Assembly: GCF_037975245.1 (NCBI RefSeq) | Contig: NC_092577.1 | Location: forward strand, 36,510,898-36,574,897 | Source of the DNA: Apostichopus japonicus | Lineage: Eukaryota; Echinodermata; Holothuroidea; Aspidochirotida; Stichopodidae | DNA: 64,000 bases | Direction of reading: 5' to 3' | Shown here: piece by piece, positions 37,160 to 50,375 of the stretch | Layout of the letters: each line of letters starts with the position of its first letter | Numbering within the stretch: position 1 is the first letter of the stretch | Notes under the pieces: model-generated | The model's input: the letters and a program-made list of their open reading frames with translations, nothing else | What the model was told of the DNA's origin: nothing | Database searches by the model: none | Translations under genes and position numbers: made by a program

Positions 37160-40100
37160 ATGAATCCCGATATTGCCAAAGAGAGGGAAAAGGCGGAGTT
37201 TGATACTGTCGATCTCACGTACATTCTGGACAGGGGGAGAGACAGAACAGAACTAAGAAGGCGTATTGGTAAGCTTAAATCAATTCAGTCAGTTGAGACA
37301 TTGTTATAATGCTAATAGCACTATAAACTGTACTCCCATATCGTGCTTCAAAGCACTCGTACTGGCAGTACAAACAATTCCATCTCGACATTTTTCTGTT
37401 GTAACGAGATATTCAAACTGCTCATATATACTGTCAGTAAAAAATGCTTTGTAGCAGGGACATGCAGGTACAGTTTATAAAAACAAACTTCCCAACTGAG
37501 GTTACCATTATATTGATCTTTGTCACATGCAGTTATGTATCATATAGCTTCACGCAGACTTGCTGGTTGGCAAATGTTCACAAATCAAATTGACGGTGAC
37601 AAGGGAGTTGTTCAATAATAACTCCCAGCTGTGACCTATGCTTGTATTTTCATTAGCAGTGTTGTTACTATTATTTCACTATATTCTTCCTGAGCAGAAT
37701 CGATGGTTTTCGATGACCCTCAGTTCAAGAAAGAAGAGATTGCTTTCATGGACCAAGTAGAACGGTTTAATTACAGCATCAAACAGGAGCTGGTAGCCAT
37801 AAAGAAAATCAGAGAACTTGGCTGGAATATTGTTGACAACTTTGAAGAAATTCAATGGATGAGAGAGTAATCGAAATTTATTCCTTCAATTTAATGAATT
37901 TGCTTTGCCATAATAATTGACGCGGACTGATATCTATAACGATTGTCATTTTCGAGAAAAAACATGACAAAAATATTAAAATAGTCAATCGATATTACAC
38001 TAATCAATATATAATATTTCTCTATCGGCATGCATTTTCAATTCATCGCTTTCATCACAACCTTGACTTCTGGTAAATATATCATTGTATACCTCACTGT
38101 GACTCGTAAACACAGCTGCCTGTCTTTGCTTCATAAGATGTCCAGCCATGCATCGATGGCGTCAACATGCAGCATGTACGGCATCATGTACTCCTTTAAA
38201 ATCTTAAATTATCAGGGTTGTCCAAACTTTTGCAGAGGAGGGCCACATGGAATGATTATGATGAAGGAGGGGGCCGTATGAGCCCTACGCTCGATATTTT
38301 CCTTCCTGATAAAACAGATGAATAAAGTCCAGCCGCCCCCCCCCCCCCCCACCTCCGCTGAGAGTGTCACAAAACTGACCTGTATGCAGATTTTTGGACC
38401 CAGAAGGTTCGAATGATTGATTATATAGCTTCAAATTGTTATCGATAAATCTGCTCACTAAAATTTCGCACCGTAGAGCATCTCTGGCGGGCCGGACGCA
38501 ACCCTGCGGCGGGCCGGACTGTGGCACGCGGGCCGTAGGTTGGACAACCCTGGTACTCTTAATGCTTATATTCAAATACTTAACATCATGCAACCTCATT
38601 GTGGCTGATAGCTTTTACCATATAGCATGAATATATATAGAAAGGGTTGCAAATTCTACATGTAATGCCACAACACAATAGCGTTTATTCATATGCCTAC
38701 TGTCTCGTTAACACCATGTTCATGGTAAAACAGCTGATGCAATATACAACCTACAATGGTTTTGCCATTATCATGCATGTTAAGCATGAATACCATAAAT
38801 AGGTTGTTAGAACATTACATTGCTAATACTAATGCTTACTGTCTCTCAACATATTGTAGCTTCATTGTGGCTCATAAACTAGTTGGTTGTACTTGCTGCA
38901 TAAAATGGCCTGTGGTCAATACATTTGAGCAGGCATGCAATATCCTTGAATATCATAATTTTAATGGCTATATAAATGCTTACTGCCCCAGGCATTAACA
39001 GGATGCTACCTCACTGGGACTCCACAGCTAATAACCTTTGCAGCATAAAATGATTTAAATCGATATATTTGCATACCTATAGTGCTTACACGAATTCTTA
39101 CTGCCTCATTAACAACATATTATCTCATTGTGAGCCATGAAACTTAATATGGTATAACGTTTCGTGACAGCAGTTTGTTGGAACATATAAAACGATTTCA
39201 TAACTTGTTTTGTTTTAAATTACCCCAATTGCTCGCGAAGTCTTCAGGATGCGTGTTAGGTTACCACATGCAAATAATATTAAAACTGAGCCTAGTCTGT
39301 ACTTTCTCGTTTTACATAACCAAGACTATTACCGTCTTTGCATATCCAAATCGACACTGAGCCTGCTGATAATATTAGTAATTGTCGAGGATACATTTCA
39401 GCTATAATTTGGGAGTGGGAATCTAGAGTGATTTCAAGTGCACATCTGATGAGAAGTAACGGGTGACTAATCCACACGCAAACAGTTGAATTTATGGCTC
39501 GTCTTACATGTTACCGTCGAAGAGGTCTGGAATAATAATTGTAGGAGCACGGAGGTATTAAAGAATGAGAAACTCAAGTCTATTCGGCTTAGACACAGTA
39601 GCCCTGCTTGTACACTCAGCTGCACAATCTTGGGCCAACAACACTGTAATCAAGTGCAATGTAAACATAGTAAAATAAATAATACCAATACAGGGTTGAG
39701 AATATTGTAGACTTGACCTGACATATAGTATTGTCATCTTTATCATATTCGTATAGCTGATGTGTGTATAGAAGCAGATACCACATAGATAAACCACCAA
39801 GCATATTTGGGCGTCGAGTATGTTATACAGGGGCGTATCCAGGATTTTCCAATAGGGGGGCGTCAGGCATGAATGATCGCCGTCCTGGGGATGGGTCTAA
39901 GGGGAGGGGGGTACACTTTTTGCTTTCGAAGAAGGGCTGAAATACAAAATGGTGTCATATGCATGGGTGCCGTACTTCCGAGTGGGGGGGGATATGACCT
40001 TGTTGACTATCTAAGCGTAGCGCCACCATTGGTTGGCGCGAAGCGTACAAGAAAATTTTGGGATTAACAAACCCTCTAGATGGCCGGAAACGGCACTTCC

Positions 40101-43098
40101 CGAGGTTTCCAAGCGGCATATACCCAACTTTAAAATAGGGATGTCATGTCCGAAATATCTCATAATCAGGATCCAAAATAATTTTTTTTTAATTTCGGGT
40201 GTTATTTTGGGAAAATTGCCCCTGTCAATCTTGTTTCAGGCGCAACGTTAGAATGTTCGAGAGCTCTTTTATATTATTCGATGAAGAAAATGGCCTCATG
40301 CAGGCTATTATAGGCCTATACACATGCAATACACAATTACACATAGTTACATTCCTAGGTACCGATTGCTAGGGCATCCAGGTGAAACGTGTATTAAGCA
40401 TTACCCATGGTTACATGAGATTCTCAGCTGTTCGAGGGAACATGTACGTGTGTAGGCCTACTATAGGGCCTATATGAATACTATGAGGGTGCATATATGT
40501 ACTATATCAATACCGTGGGCGCAATAATACATTTTGTTGTTATAGGGCCAATGAAGCCTACAGTCAACTATTTTTGCTTTATAAAGACGCTTTATTTGAA
40601 AAGATCGCACTGCGTTTATGGTAGGCGAGAAATGAAGCTAAAAAAGAGCCGTACATTAACGAAGATGCATAAATGTAGGCATGAAAATATTCTTATCCCT
40701 GGCATTTGGTGGGGGGGGGGGGATATGGTGCATTACATCCCCTCCACCCATTTTCATGGGGGGATATATCCCCCCTCCACCCAGGATCGCCGCCCATGGC
40801 CATATGTGATCCATTTTTCGACCTTAATAATAGGCAACATTTCCAGTAAATATGGACACAAAATGCACAATTTAGTATGGCTGGCATGTCACTTAGTGTT
40901 TATAGTGATAATACAAACACAATTACCATCTATGTTTCTAAAACTATTATGCCGCCGACCTTCGCCAGAACCTTTTTTTGGCAAACAAAAAATAAAGCAT
41001 ACGGGAGGGGGGGGGGGTTGAGCGATCACCGACATCTCACATAAAGGTCGTCATCAATTTTTTTTTTTTTTTTTTGCTTAACTTTTTTTTTTTGGTGACG
41101 GCCAATAGGGGGGGCGCGCGCCTGTTGCGCCCCCCCCCCTGGATACGCCCCTTTATAGGTCTAATTGGTCTAACCTTCACCATTCGGTAGTGTAGTTGCA
41201 TAATCTGTAAGCAACCTGCGTTGTTTGTCGGTGCTGAGAAGAAAAAAATCAAAGTGCATCGGATTTATTACGCTTTGTTTGTTCAAAACAAGGCACATGA
41301 TATTATCTACGTTATAAAAAAAAAATAACGTATTTATTTGTCTTGGTTAAACTCGTACCCAAAATACATCATTAAAAAGTTTGAAATAATTCACTTCTAC
41401 TGCTCGCATTTTAGTTAAGATTTTCGATGAGGTGGTGCTTTCACCGAAGGTGTGAACCTCTTTAATGACGACATTCTAAGGGAGGAGTCTAGTTAAAGTA
41501 TCATTAATTCTGCTCAGATGCTATTCTGTGCTATCAATGTTTTGTGACATTTGACGCAGTTACTGCTAACACTGCGTTTACCACGAAATGCTATTCTCTA
41601 CCCAGGAAAATGTGGACCTTAAAAAAATTGGGCAACGATTACGTACGCACCCATTACAAACCCTCCCCTTGGGTAGGTGCATGGTCACAACGTGCTCACA
41701 ATACGACTGCAATCATTTATAGGACTGAGGATTACGATAAGAAATGAATATCCTGGAAAGGATGGGGGAGCGGGGCGGTGGGGGGGGGGGGTACGTTCCG
41801 GAATGTTAAATGTAAATTTGACGTTGTATGACTGCAAATAACGGAAAGGCGTGGGCTTTCCTTTTCCCAAGGTTAGCAACATGCTAAAACACGGGACAAC
41901 ATCACGAATAAAATAACGGCATTTGTCAGCAATAGTGTGGTTTCACTTAAAACCTTTTAATAGAAGATAAATCTTCTGTTTAATATTTCATTTGGAGTGG
42001 TCACGGGAGCGAGGAGGGACGACATTTGACCACTATATATTATACATGACTATCATATATGAAGGTTCGTAAATCATTGCTGTTCTCAAATATTTTCTTA
42101 TAATGACTAGAGCTATACACGGAGCAGCCATTCCCACTATGCATCTTCACACGACAATGTTCCTGCAGTCGGTATCTTTCCAAATGACAGAGGAACAACA
42201 TAAGAAGTGGCTGGCTGCTATAACCAACTACACAATAATAGGAACCTATGCACAAACTGAACTCGGACATGGTAATAATATTATTTATATATTTATTTGC
42301 AGACTTATTTGAACGGGGTTTATTTTTCGTTATGCTGTGCAAATGTAGGGGGTGTGTTGTCCCACTATTTTCCGAGTGACCTTAGATGTAAGTACCATCC
42401 TTATGTTTTACTGTTGGTTCAGAAAGGAAACATTGAAATACAGCTATCTTCACGTATACATACACATTTTCATGTATACCTATAGGTGTACGCATGCATG
42501 CGTTCAGTTTGTATTTTAATATGATAACACCGTTCTCATTGTGTGACAGGGACACATTTAAGGGGCATGGAAACCACCGCCACGTACGACACTTCAACTC
42601 AAGAATTTGTTCTGCACAGCCCAACACTGACCTCTATGAAATGGTGGCCAGGAAACTGTAAGTTGTTTTTGTGGTTCTTTAATACAGCATGTTAATAACA
42701 TAAAATACGGATTATGTCATGAGAGCGACTCCCTCATCCCAACTTAAAGTTTAACTAGGTAAAAAAAATATGTCCCCTGGAGTAAAGAATCAAAATAACT
42801 AAGTAACTTGTCACATTAATAAAATATTTGCAGTCAATATTTTTGGTAAATTTGCAATGACATTCTCTTGCAGTGGGAAAGCTTGTGACACATGCCATTG
42901 TCGCTGCACGTCTGATCACAAGAGGTAAGGACTATGGTATCCATCTGTTCATGGTTCAGCTGAGAAGTATGAAGGACCATAGCTCTTTACCAGGTAAGTC
43001 CTAAACAAATGGGATAATAAATCTCTTATCGCTTTGTTCAAGAGTTCGGACTTTGGACTATATCGCACCATATATGTGATATAGTCGTATCAACGTTA

Positions 43099-43194
<96 letters not shown>

Positions 43195-43227
43195 CTATTC
43201 TTGATTTTCCAACTCATTACGATTTTC

Positions 43228-43275
<48 letters not shown>

Positions 43276-46200
43276 TGTTTGTTATTTTCTATTTCAGGTA
43301 TTGAACTCGGAGACATCGGGCCAAAACTAGGTTATAGTAATGTTGATAATGGCTTCTTGAGACTGGAGTATGTCAGAATCCCACGGGATCAAATGTGCAT
43401 GAAGTTCTCTCAGGTTTGTAGTTTGACCAATTGATATTGTTATCTGAAATAGCAATTTTTTATTATTACTATTATGAATATTTTGTTATTTTGTATGATA
43501 AGAATATCAGATTATCATTACTTGTGTTAATAAAGCAGTAGTATTAATGTATCAATTAAATATGATAAAAGAACGAAAACATGTTCCTCTCCCTTTTAGG
43601 TGAGAAAAAACAACATGAAATAATAACAATGAAATAAGCATCTTTCTATGCCTTAACTTAGAGTTTTATATACGTTAGACTTTCGATCTTACAGGTACAC
43701 CCTGATGGGACATACAGTGCACCTCCTCATTCAAAACTTAGCTACAACAGTATGGTACACATCCGAAGCGGTTTGGTTAAGCGTGTTGGCATCGGTCTTT
43801 CCAAGGGCGCCACCATTGCAACACGTTACAGCGCCGTACGTCGACAGTCTGAACTGATCCCAGGGTAATGTGTTTACTTTTCTTTATCGATATGATCAGA
43901 CAGTTTACATTATGCAGTATCTTATGTTTCACTTGGCTATTTCAGAAAAAGGTTAGGTGTATATAAATATTGATAATCTTTTGTTGTTGATCCCACTATT
44001 TTCGGAATGTTTTTTTTTTATAGTCACCATATGATATTGTACTATAATTAGTCCAGCTACTGTTTATATTAGTTCAATGTCTAACGTAACATACTCAGCG
44101 ATGGTTATTATAAATTATATAATGTACCCTTTCTGATTTGTATGTAACGGGATATTAATATAAAAGTTATACTTCGGACATAAATATTCATGACATCAAG
44201 AGTATTTGACATTCAGATGACGTTAATCATAATTCTACTTACACCGTATACTAGTTTTCATCCAAACAGTTGCATTTTTTTATATGATTTTGTAATTGTT
44301 TTTCTTTTAGGAGACCTGAACCTCTCATCATGGACTACCAGAGTCAACAGATGAAACTATAATATTGTATTATCCAATCACCTTATTGTATCATCCTGTC
44401 ACACGACTACATTGTCCAATCAGCTAACTTTATTTTGTCTGTAATGCAGGAGACCTGAACCTCTCATCATGGACTACCAGAGTCAACAGATGAAACTATA
44501 ATATTGTATTATCCAATCACCTTATTGTATCATCCTGTCACATGACTACATTGTCCAATCAGCTAACTTTATTTTGTCTGTAATGCAGGAGACCTGAACC
44601 TCTCATCATGGACTACCAGAGTCAACAGATGAAACTCTTCCCTCAGATCGCTACTGCCTATGCTTTCATTCTGACTGGATTTCAACTTGGTCAAGACTTC
44701 CTTTCATACATAGCTGAGGCTAAAGAAGGTGAATTCAGTGCTCTTCCAGAGGTTGGTCACATTATTGCCAAATGAAAACCCATCGAAGATCCCCGAGAAA
44801 CATACCACGTGTCTGCCTCATGCTTGGCGAGATAGGATGGGCTACAGCCATGGGTCCCGGGGCAACTATATAGGGCAGGTGCCTAGGAAATGTGGAATAA
44901 GATTATTTTTCTTATTTTAATCAAATGCTTAACAAAACGCTCGGCTCTCAGAGAAATGGAATTAATTATTGTAAGACATATAACATACACGGATTGGATG
45001 TGTTATAATAACTTTGCAACTCCACGCAAAAAGTAAGATATGTTGCGGTTGAAAAGTACTGGAATGACCTGGGGCCTGTTTCACAAAGCACTCAGTCGCG
45101 TCTTAGTGGTCTTAAGACGCATCTTAGTGTAAGTCGAGTCCGCACAGCACTAAGTCCTGTGTGCGTAAGTCGAGTTTAGTGAAACAGGCCCCTGGACTTT
45201 AATTTTGCCAAAGGTCCATACGGTTATTTCTAGGTTAAAGTACATATCGCTGTTAACAGTTTGTTAACAATACTAAAAACCACTAGTGGCATGGCTACTT
45301 CTTTTGGTGTAGGTGGTCAGCCTAACCAGTGATATATGGTTAAGTGGATACAGGAGTTGGTATATGAAGCGATGAAACTAATATCTTCGACGTTATGAGT
45401 TCCAGGTATCCGCAAGTTATTCCGTAGGTTTTACGATTCCCATCTGAAACGGTCTTTCAAATTGTAAGAAATCCAAAAGGAGCTAAACTGGTAACTGGAT
45501 ATAATCAGCTACTATGGTAACATGTCATTCGGCTACGCCCACGACCACATGTACATGGCTGCCCAGCTTATATGTCTTACAGTGTGATTCTATCATTTTA
45601 AATCGCCATTTTATACTATCCAACATATAGTTATTAGACTTCAAAAACTACAAGACAATTCATAGACAACTGTTTTAACTCTTGCTCGTTCATGCAGCTT
45701 CATAGTACTTCAGCAGGTTTGAAAGCCTTCACTACAGAATCGACTAAAGGCGGGCTAGAGGTCTTACGGATGTCATGTGGGGGTCACGGTTTCTCCTCAG
45801 CCAGTGCATTTCCAGAAATCTATGGCGCCTTTTCACCAACTTGCACCTTCGAAGGCGAAAATACTGTCATGTTACTGCAGACTGCTAGGTAAGACAGTCA
45901 TACACATATAGGCTACTATCAAATATGATTGAATTTGATATTCCAGTGACAGGCTGTAAATTACCCCTGAGACATGGCAGTAGATTTACAGACTGCCTTC
46001 GATTCCCTCATTTCTGTCTTATTTTGTGTTCCAGAAATGTTCGGTTATTATATGACCAGAGATAATACCATCAGTTTGTAAAACATTAAACCAATACCAA
46101 CATCATTACAAGTTGAAAGAAAGTTAAACATATATATGTATATATTTAAAATACTAGTGGTATGGTATTTATAGTTATAAAAGATTAATTTTCGTTTGTG

Positions 46201-48527
46201 TTAATTTTACAGGTTTTTAATGAAGTCTGCAAGGCAAGCAATGAAGGGTGCTAAGCTGACCCCCTTCATGTCCTATCTATTACTGAACCAACACGAGAGA
46301 TGTAGAGCATCCAAACCAGATGATTTCTTGGACATGGACACACTCCTACTGGCCTACAGTCACAGAGCTAGAAGGTAAGGTTATCATTCAACGATCATTG
46401 TCTATAATAATATATCTATGTTTGACGAATTTCGTTTTGTCCTATTTTTGTTTCTTCTTTTTTGAAAGAGCAATTATAATAAGATTTAACTAGAACAATA
46501 TATTTTAACCGTGTTCTCTTTGGTATTCAAACCTCTGTTGTATAACCATGCATATGGCACTGATGAATTTACATTGCAAAGAGCACCAAAAAGAAACCTA
46601 TCTTTGTAAACAACAAGGAAAGTTTAACCAGAGTCTCCTCAAGTGTTCGACATAACGTGTTCAGCTTGTTTGCACTGTATCAGTTATTAAAGTTATATAA
46701 AAGTTTGAAAATGATTTTGAATGGAGAGTGATATAAGAAAACATTTTCTTGTACACTCCATGACTCACAATATACCTTGTTCATTCTAGACTCAGTATCG
46801 TTCGCTGACGTAAAGATGAATGCACCATTTATCACTTTGTCTTGATAAGTATGTTGGTATTACTCTTCTGGTTGCCTTTCAGAATGGTGACCACGTCGTT
46901 TAGGTGTATAGAGGCAGATCTGAAAGAAGGGAAAAACAATGGCATAGCATGGAATAACAATCACCTACACCTTCTTGCAGCTTCGACGGTCAGTATAACA
47001 CCTTGCAGCTTCTTATAGGTTTTGTTCAGTCGTTGTTTATTTAATTTCAAACGAAACCTTGTAATTTTCTATATGTATGGTCAGAGAATGCACGAGAAAT
47101 AGCTTACAATGGGCCATGGACTTTATGTTTAAAAAATTGTAACTTAATCCATGTCCATCGGCAATCTTCGAAACTTGTAAATCAAGTTTTCAAATGTCGC
47201 TAAAATCTAGGGACTCACTGGAAACTATTTCTTGGAAAGACAACAAGTGCTCCCATGATTCTCTTGTATTGCACTAACCCGTCATCACATACTACTTATA
47301 AATACATTTGGCTACATAATTTTTTTTATCGATAAAATGTTTCATTACTAGGCTCACTGTCACTTGTTCGTTGTGGACAGTTTCAACAAAGCTGTAGAAG
47401 CTATCCAGTGTGAGGATAGAACCAGACGCATCCTCCGAGTGCTGGTGCAGTTTTATGCTCTCGATGGTATCCTGAAGAACAAAGGAGAATTCCTTGAGGT
47501 TAGTCACTAGACCTTCTTTAAGACATCATTGTTTTGCTGACAGTTTGTGATATTTTTATATTCAGACTGGAAAAGGTATCACGCATTGCTTTGCTTTTAC
47601 AAATAAACACTTCTAATTGTAAGGTAAAATTGAAAACAAGAAATAAACAACAACAGATAAACATGAAAAGAAGAAGGGAAGTTTAATAGACTGTACTAAT
47701 GGTTCACCTTGAACATGTTGGCTGTTAATTCCTATCAAATACTAATGCAGAACATGCTTAAGAAATGCTACATGTGAACATGCTTGATATATTGCAACAA
47801 TATTTAACCTAATTATCCCAGACCTCGTTAATTAATACATTTCTTGTCATTTACTACTTTGAACTTTTGTGCTTTTCCTCAGAGTGGATACATCACTGTT
47901 GACCAGCTGGATCTCGTAAGTAAGCAGTTCATCTCTCTATTGGCGGTGATTCGTCCTAATGCTGTAGCTCTTGTGGATGCTTTTGACCTCCGGGACTTGA
48001 AGCTGGGTTCTGTTCTTGGTCGCTACGATGGTAACGTCTACGAGAATCTCTACAAGTGGGCAAAGTCTGCACCACTCAACAAAAAAGATGTAAGATGTTA
48101 CTTATAACTTAATGCTGATCTTCAGTTGGTTATATTCAAGTTATGAAAACATAAGAAGACCTATAATTTAGATATAGGCAAATTCCTAACACAATTATCA
48201 AATTTCATTTCAGTGTCATTGTTAGTGTTGTTTCGTTTTTGTTCACATTGTGTGAAAGATTTCAATAGTGCCCTTTTTATGATTACGAAGTGCCCCTATC
48301 ATAGACTATCATAGTGACATCCATGAAACTTTTGCTAAACTTTGAAACATACATGTAATCATAATAGAGCTGTGGTTTGTTTTAGTACTTTTGCACAAAT
48401 CTCCTTCGATACTGGAAAGTGTTCATAACAGGAATTTACCATTCTTTTTCAGGTGGCTGATGCTTATCATCTTCATCTTAAACCATTTTTGGAGGAGAAT
48501 CAGAGGCGAGTCCAGTCCCGACTATGA
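37160..48527 (+). CDS. ACOX1: Peroxisomal acyl-coenzyme A oxidase 1
   Basis: FAD enzyme that oxidises acyl-CoA to trans-2-enoyl-CoA with H2O2 release, the first step of peroxisomal beta-oxidation. Fourteen coding exons fit GT-AG and keep frame: 37160-37268, 37698-37866, 42111-42271, 42550-42657, 42874-42993, 43298-43413, 43695-43864, 44589-44751, 45698-45888, 46213-46374, 46883-46988, 47352-47498, 47883-48089, 48453-48527. Total is 2004 nt, 667 aa (human about 660). The start [10 protein letters not shown] matches vertebrate ACOX1. Other landmarks are [28 protein letters not shown] and CTFEGENTV (Glu near 424 fits the catalytic base). The last residues QSRL give SRL, a variant of the peroxisomal SKL signal. 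Intron 2 is 4.2 kb and holds several transposons. The beginning of exon 8 is also present twice upstream (44311, 44450), each copy with an in-frame stop. Only the 44589 acceptor gives a full protein. Confidence 0.96.
38213..38552. mobile_element. Small hAT-like element in ACOX1 intron 2
   Basis: Begins CAGGGTTGTCCAAACTT and ends GGTTGGACAACCCTG, inverted terminal repeats of the style of hAT/Charlie-type elements. The inside is rich in GGGCCGGAC words. No exact 8-bp flanking duplication seen. Confidence 0.65.
38640..39160. repeat. Degenerate tandem repeat in ACOX1 intron 2
   Basis: Loosely repeated units of about 130-160 bp marked by variants of CTTACTGCCTCATTAACA-CAT and TTGTGGCTCAT-AA. Old and diverged. 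Confidence 0.4.
39828..41153. mobile_element. hAT-like non-autonomous element in ACOX1 intron 2
   Basis: Left end CAGGGGCGTATCCAGG; right end CCTGGATACGCCCCTT, its inverted partner with the last base changed. It contains the family signature TCTAAGCGTAGCGCCACCAT (about 40007) followed by a stretch shared with the elements at 33212 and 63043. A T-run and long G runs lie near the right end. The 174-residue open frame inside looks accidental. Confidence 0.6.
43098..43271. repeat. (TA)n microsatellites in ACOX1 intron 5
   Basis: Two TA tracts, about 43098-43194 and 43232-43271, the second ending some 27 bp before the exon 6 acceptor at 43297. Confidence 0.95.
44311..44636 (+). repeat. Triplicated start of ACOX1 exon 8 (139-bp period)
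   Basis: The first 48 bp of exon 8 occur at 44311, 44450 and 44589. Copies 1 and 2 are each followed by the same 91 bp (one C/T difference) ending in TAATGCAG. In the reading frame both early copies run into a stop immediately (AAA CTA TAA; 44360-44362 and 44499-44501). Only copy 3 continues into exon 8. Copy 1 is preceded by a pyrimidine-rich acceptor (TTTTTCTTTTAG); copies 2 and 3 use the weaker-looking TAATGCAG. Confidence 0.95.
45071..45192. mobile_element. 122-bp MITE in ACOX1 intron 8
   Basis: GGGGCCTGTTTCACAAAG at the left and TTTAGTGAAACAGGCCCC at the right form terminal inverted repeats. The inside has further self-complementary words (GTCTTA-GTGGTC-TTAAGAC). Repeats with this end are common in marine invertebrates; no transposase. 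Confidence 0.8.
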
Positions 48528-48779
48528 ATTACTTCATTCACGACATCCATCAAATATATGTCTCGTCTTCTGATAAACTGATCCAACTTTTATTTGGAAA
48601 ACTGCTAACCAAAACTAAAAAAAATATTCTGGTGGGAACCGATTTAAAATTTGTATTGCAGAGAAAAATATTTGACAGTTTTATAACTGAAAACTCCATC
48701 TCAATAACTTGTAGCTAATTAGAAATATGGTTGATTGAATGTAACGGATTTATCTTCAACCCCCCTCCCCCGCATTAAG

Positions 48780-48785
48780 AATAAA
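48780..48785 (+). promoter_or_regulatory. Candidate poly(A) signal for ACOX1
   Basis: AATAAA about 250 bp after the ACOX1 stop. Other AATAAA sites at about 49275 and 49394 are possible alternatives. Confidence 0.4.
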
Positions 48786-49913
48786 TCTCGTCGGGCTACA
48801 AGCTCTTTGGTCATATGTTTTTAAAGTCTGTGATCATGACGTCATCCGGGAAGATGTTCTTCGTTAGCTTTAATTTACTTACGAAATTAACATTTTCTTG
48901 TTTTCATTTATCCTTGAAATGTGATCCATTCGGGATGTTTGCTATATCAGTCAACGTTCTCTGTACTTCAGAAAAAGTCGTCAAAATACAACGCGTTTTG
49001 TAGAACTATTATTACTTTCCTTTGTAGATAAATGATTGATATATTTTCCAAAGAAAAATATGATTTTTTGCTCATTTAAACTAATAAAATCACTCATCAC
49101 GTTGCCAGATGCATTCACAAAATATCACCACATTTAAAAAACTAATATTTCCCGATACAAAAGTGATATATGAAGATTTGTTTTCGACCTAAAAATGCAG
49201 AGTCTGATAGTTTTTTATACCGTAATAATTTTGCTAAGCAGTCCGGCTTTATCATTATAGCGACCAGACGACACTTAATAAAATAAAAGTAAACAGCATA
49301 GCTGAAGGATGTAATATCTCAAATTCCATGATGAGTAGAGTCATGTGTTTGTGAGTGCTTTGTGAGTGCTTTGTGTGGTATTCTATATGATTTTAATAAA
49401 TTCCTAGTCATTTTTAAGCTCTATATTTACTTATAGTCTACCTTGTTTATAATTATATACAGGGCTGCCACATGGCCCTACAACGTTTAACATTTGCCGT
49501 AGATAGCTATGAGCGACGGTTAGTATTCTTGATGCAATGAAGAGGTCAACAGTTGTGAGAAGATAAGTATGTGAATAAATAATGAATGATTGAAATGTTG
49601 AGTCTATGAATTGTCCTGAAACTACATCAGCTACGGCTTCTGCCAAAAAATTTTATCATCAGGGTTTATCGTGTGAATTATGAGACTCATTTGTAGATCT
49701 ATAGCTCATAATTTTTAATTGGGGAACAAAGACTACATTTATATTTGGACTTCAAGTAAACGTCGAATTTGAGCACTGCTCTGATATTTTCGACAATCTT
49801 AGCCTAATGCTTGACAAGTAGGTTGGGCTTCAGCACCAATATGCAAAAGGTATCAAACTTCTGTAATATCATAACTGACTCTATTTTGATAAATGTCTGC
49901 ATGAGCCTTTGAA
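48786..49913. other. 3' flank of ACOX1, no further gene seen
   Basis: AT-rich sequence that may include a longer ACOX1 3' UTR. No coding evidence on either strand. Confidence 0.4.
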
Positions 49914-50375
49914 TTAATATCTCCACCCCGAGAAAAACCATAACTGTCTATAAATGTGGCTGAAATTAATACATAGGGTACTGAACATTATGTACAATAA
50001 ATCAAGTCATATGTTATCGCTATGTTTTGTAAAAAAAAAAATTTTTAAATCAAAACTTGATTTTTAACAAATCCACATTCAATTGAGCTAGTGAGCTACC
50101 CTGAGGTGGAGCTGAGTTTTAACAACGAGAAACACCCTAGGTTTCTATGATTGTGTCTGGAATTAATACATAGGGTACTTAACATAATCTTAAAGAAATA
50201 AACAGGTATGTTAGAGTCATAAGTTATCGATATGTTATTATTAACTTCGAGCGAAAATCGAACCTATAAAAGTTCCACACTTAATCGCTTACTGAGCTGC
50301 TACCCTTAGGTGGAGCGGAGTTTTAACCTCGAAAATCATCCTAATTGTCCATAAACGTGGCTGAAATAAATACAA
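49914..50375. repeat. Tandem repeat, unit about 200 bp, 2.3 copies
   Basis: The marker GAATTAATACATAGGGTACT and the words GAGCT-CTACCCTGAGGTGGAG recur at about 49960 and 50160; a truncated third copy starts near 50343 (GTGGCTGAAATAAATAC). Confidence 0.75.

Noticed and set aside
40497-41021. 174-residue plus-strand frame
   Set aside because: Lies within a hAT-like repeat, crosses G-run low-complexity sequence, and shows no protein family pattern.
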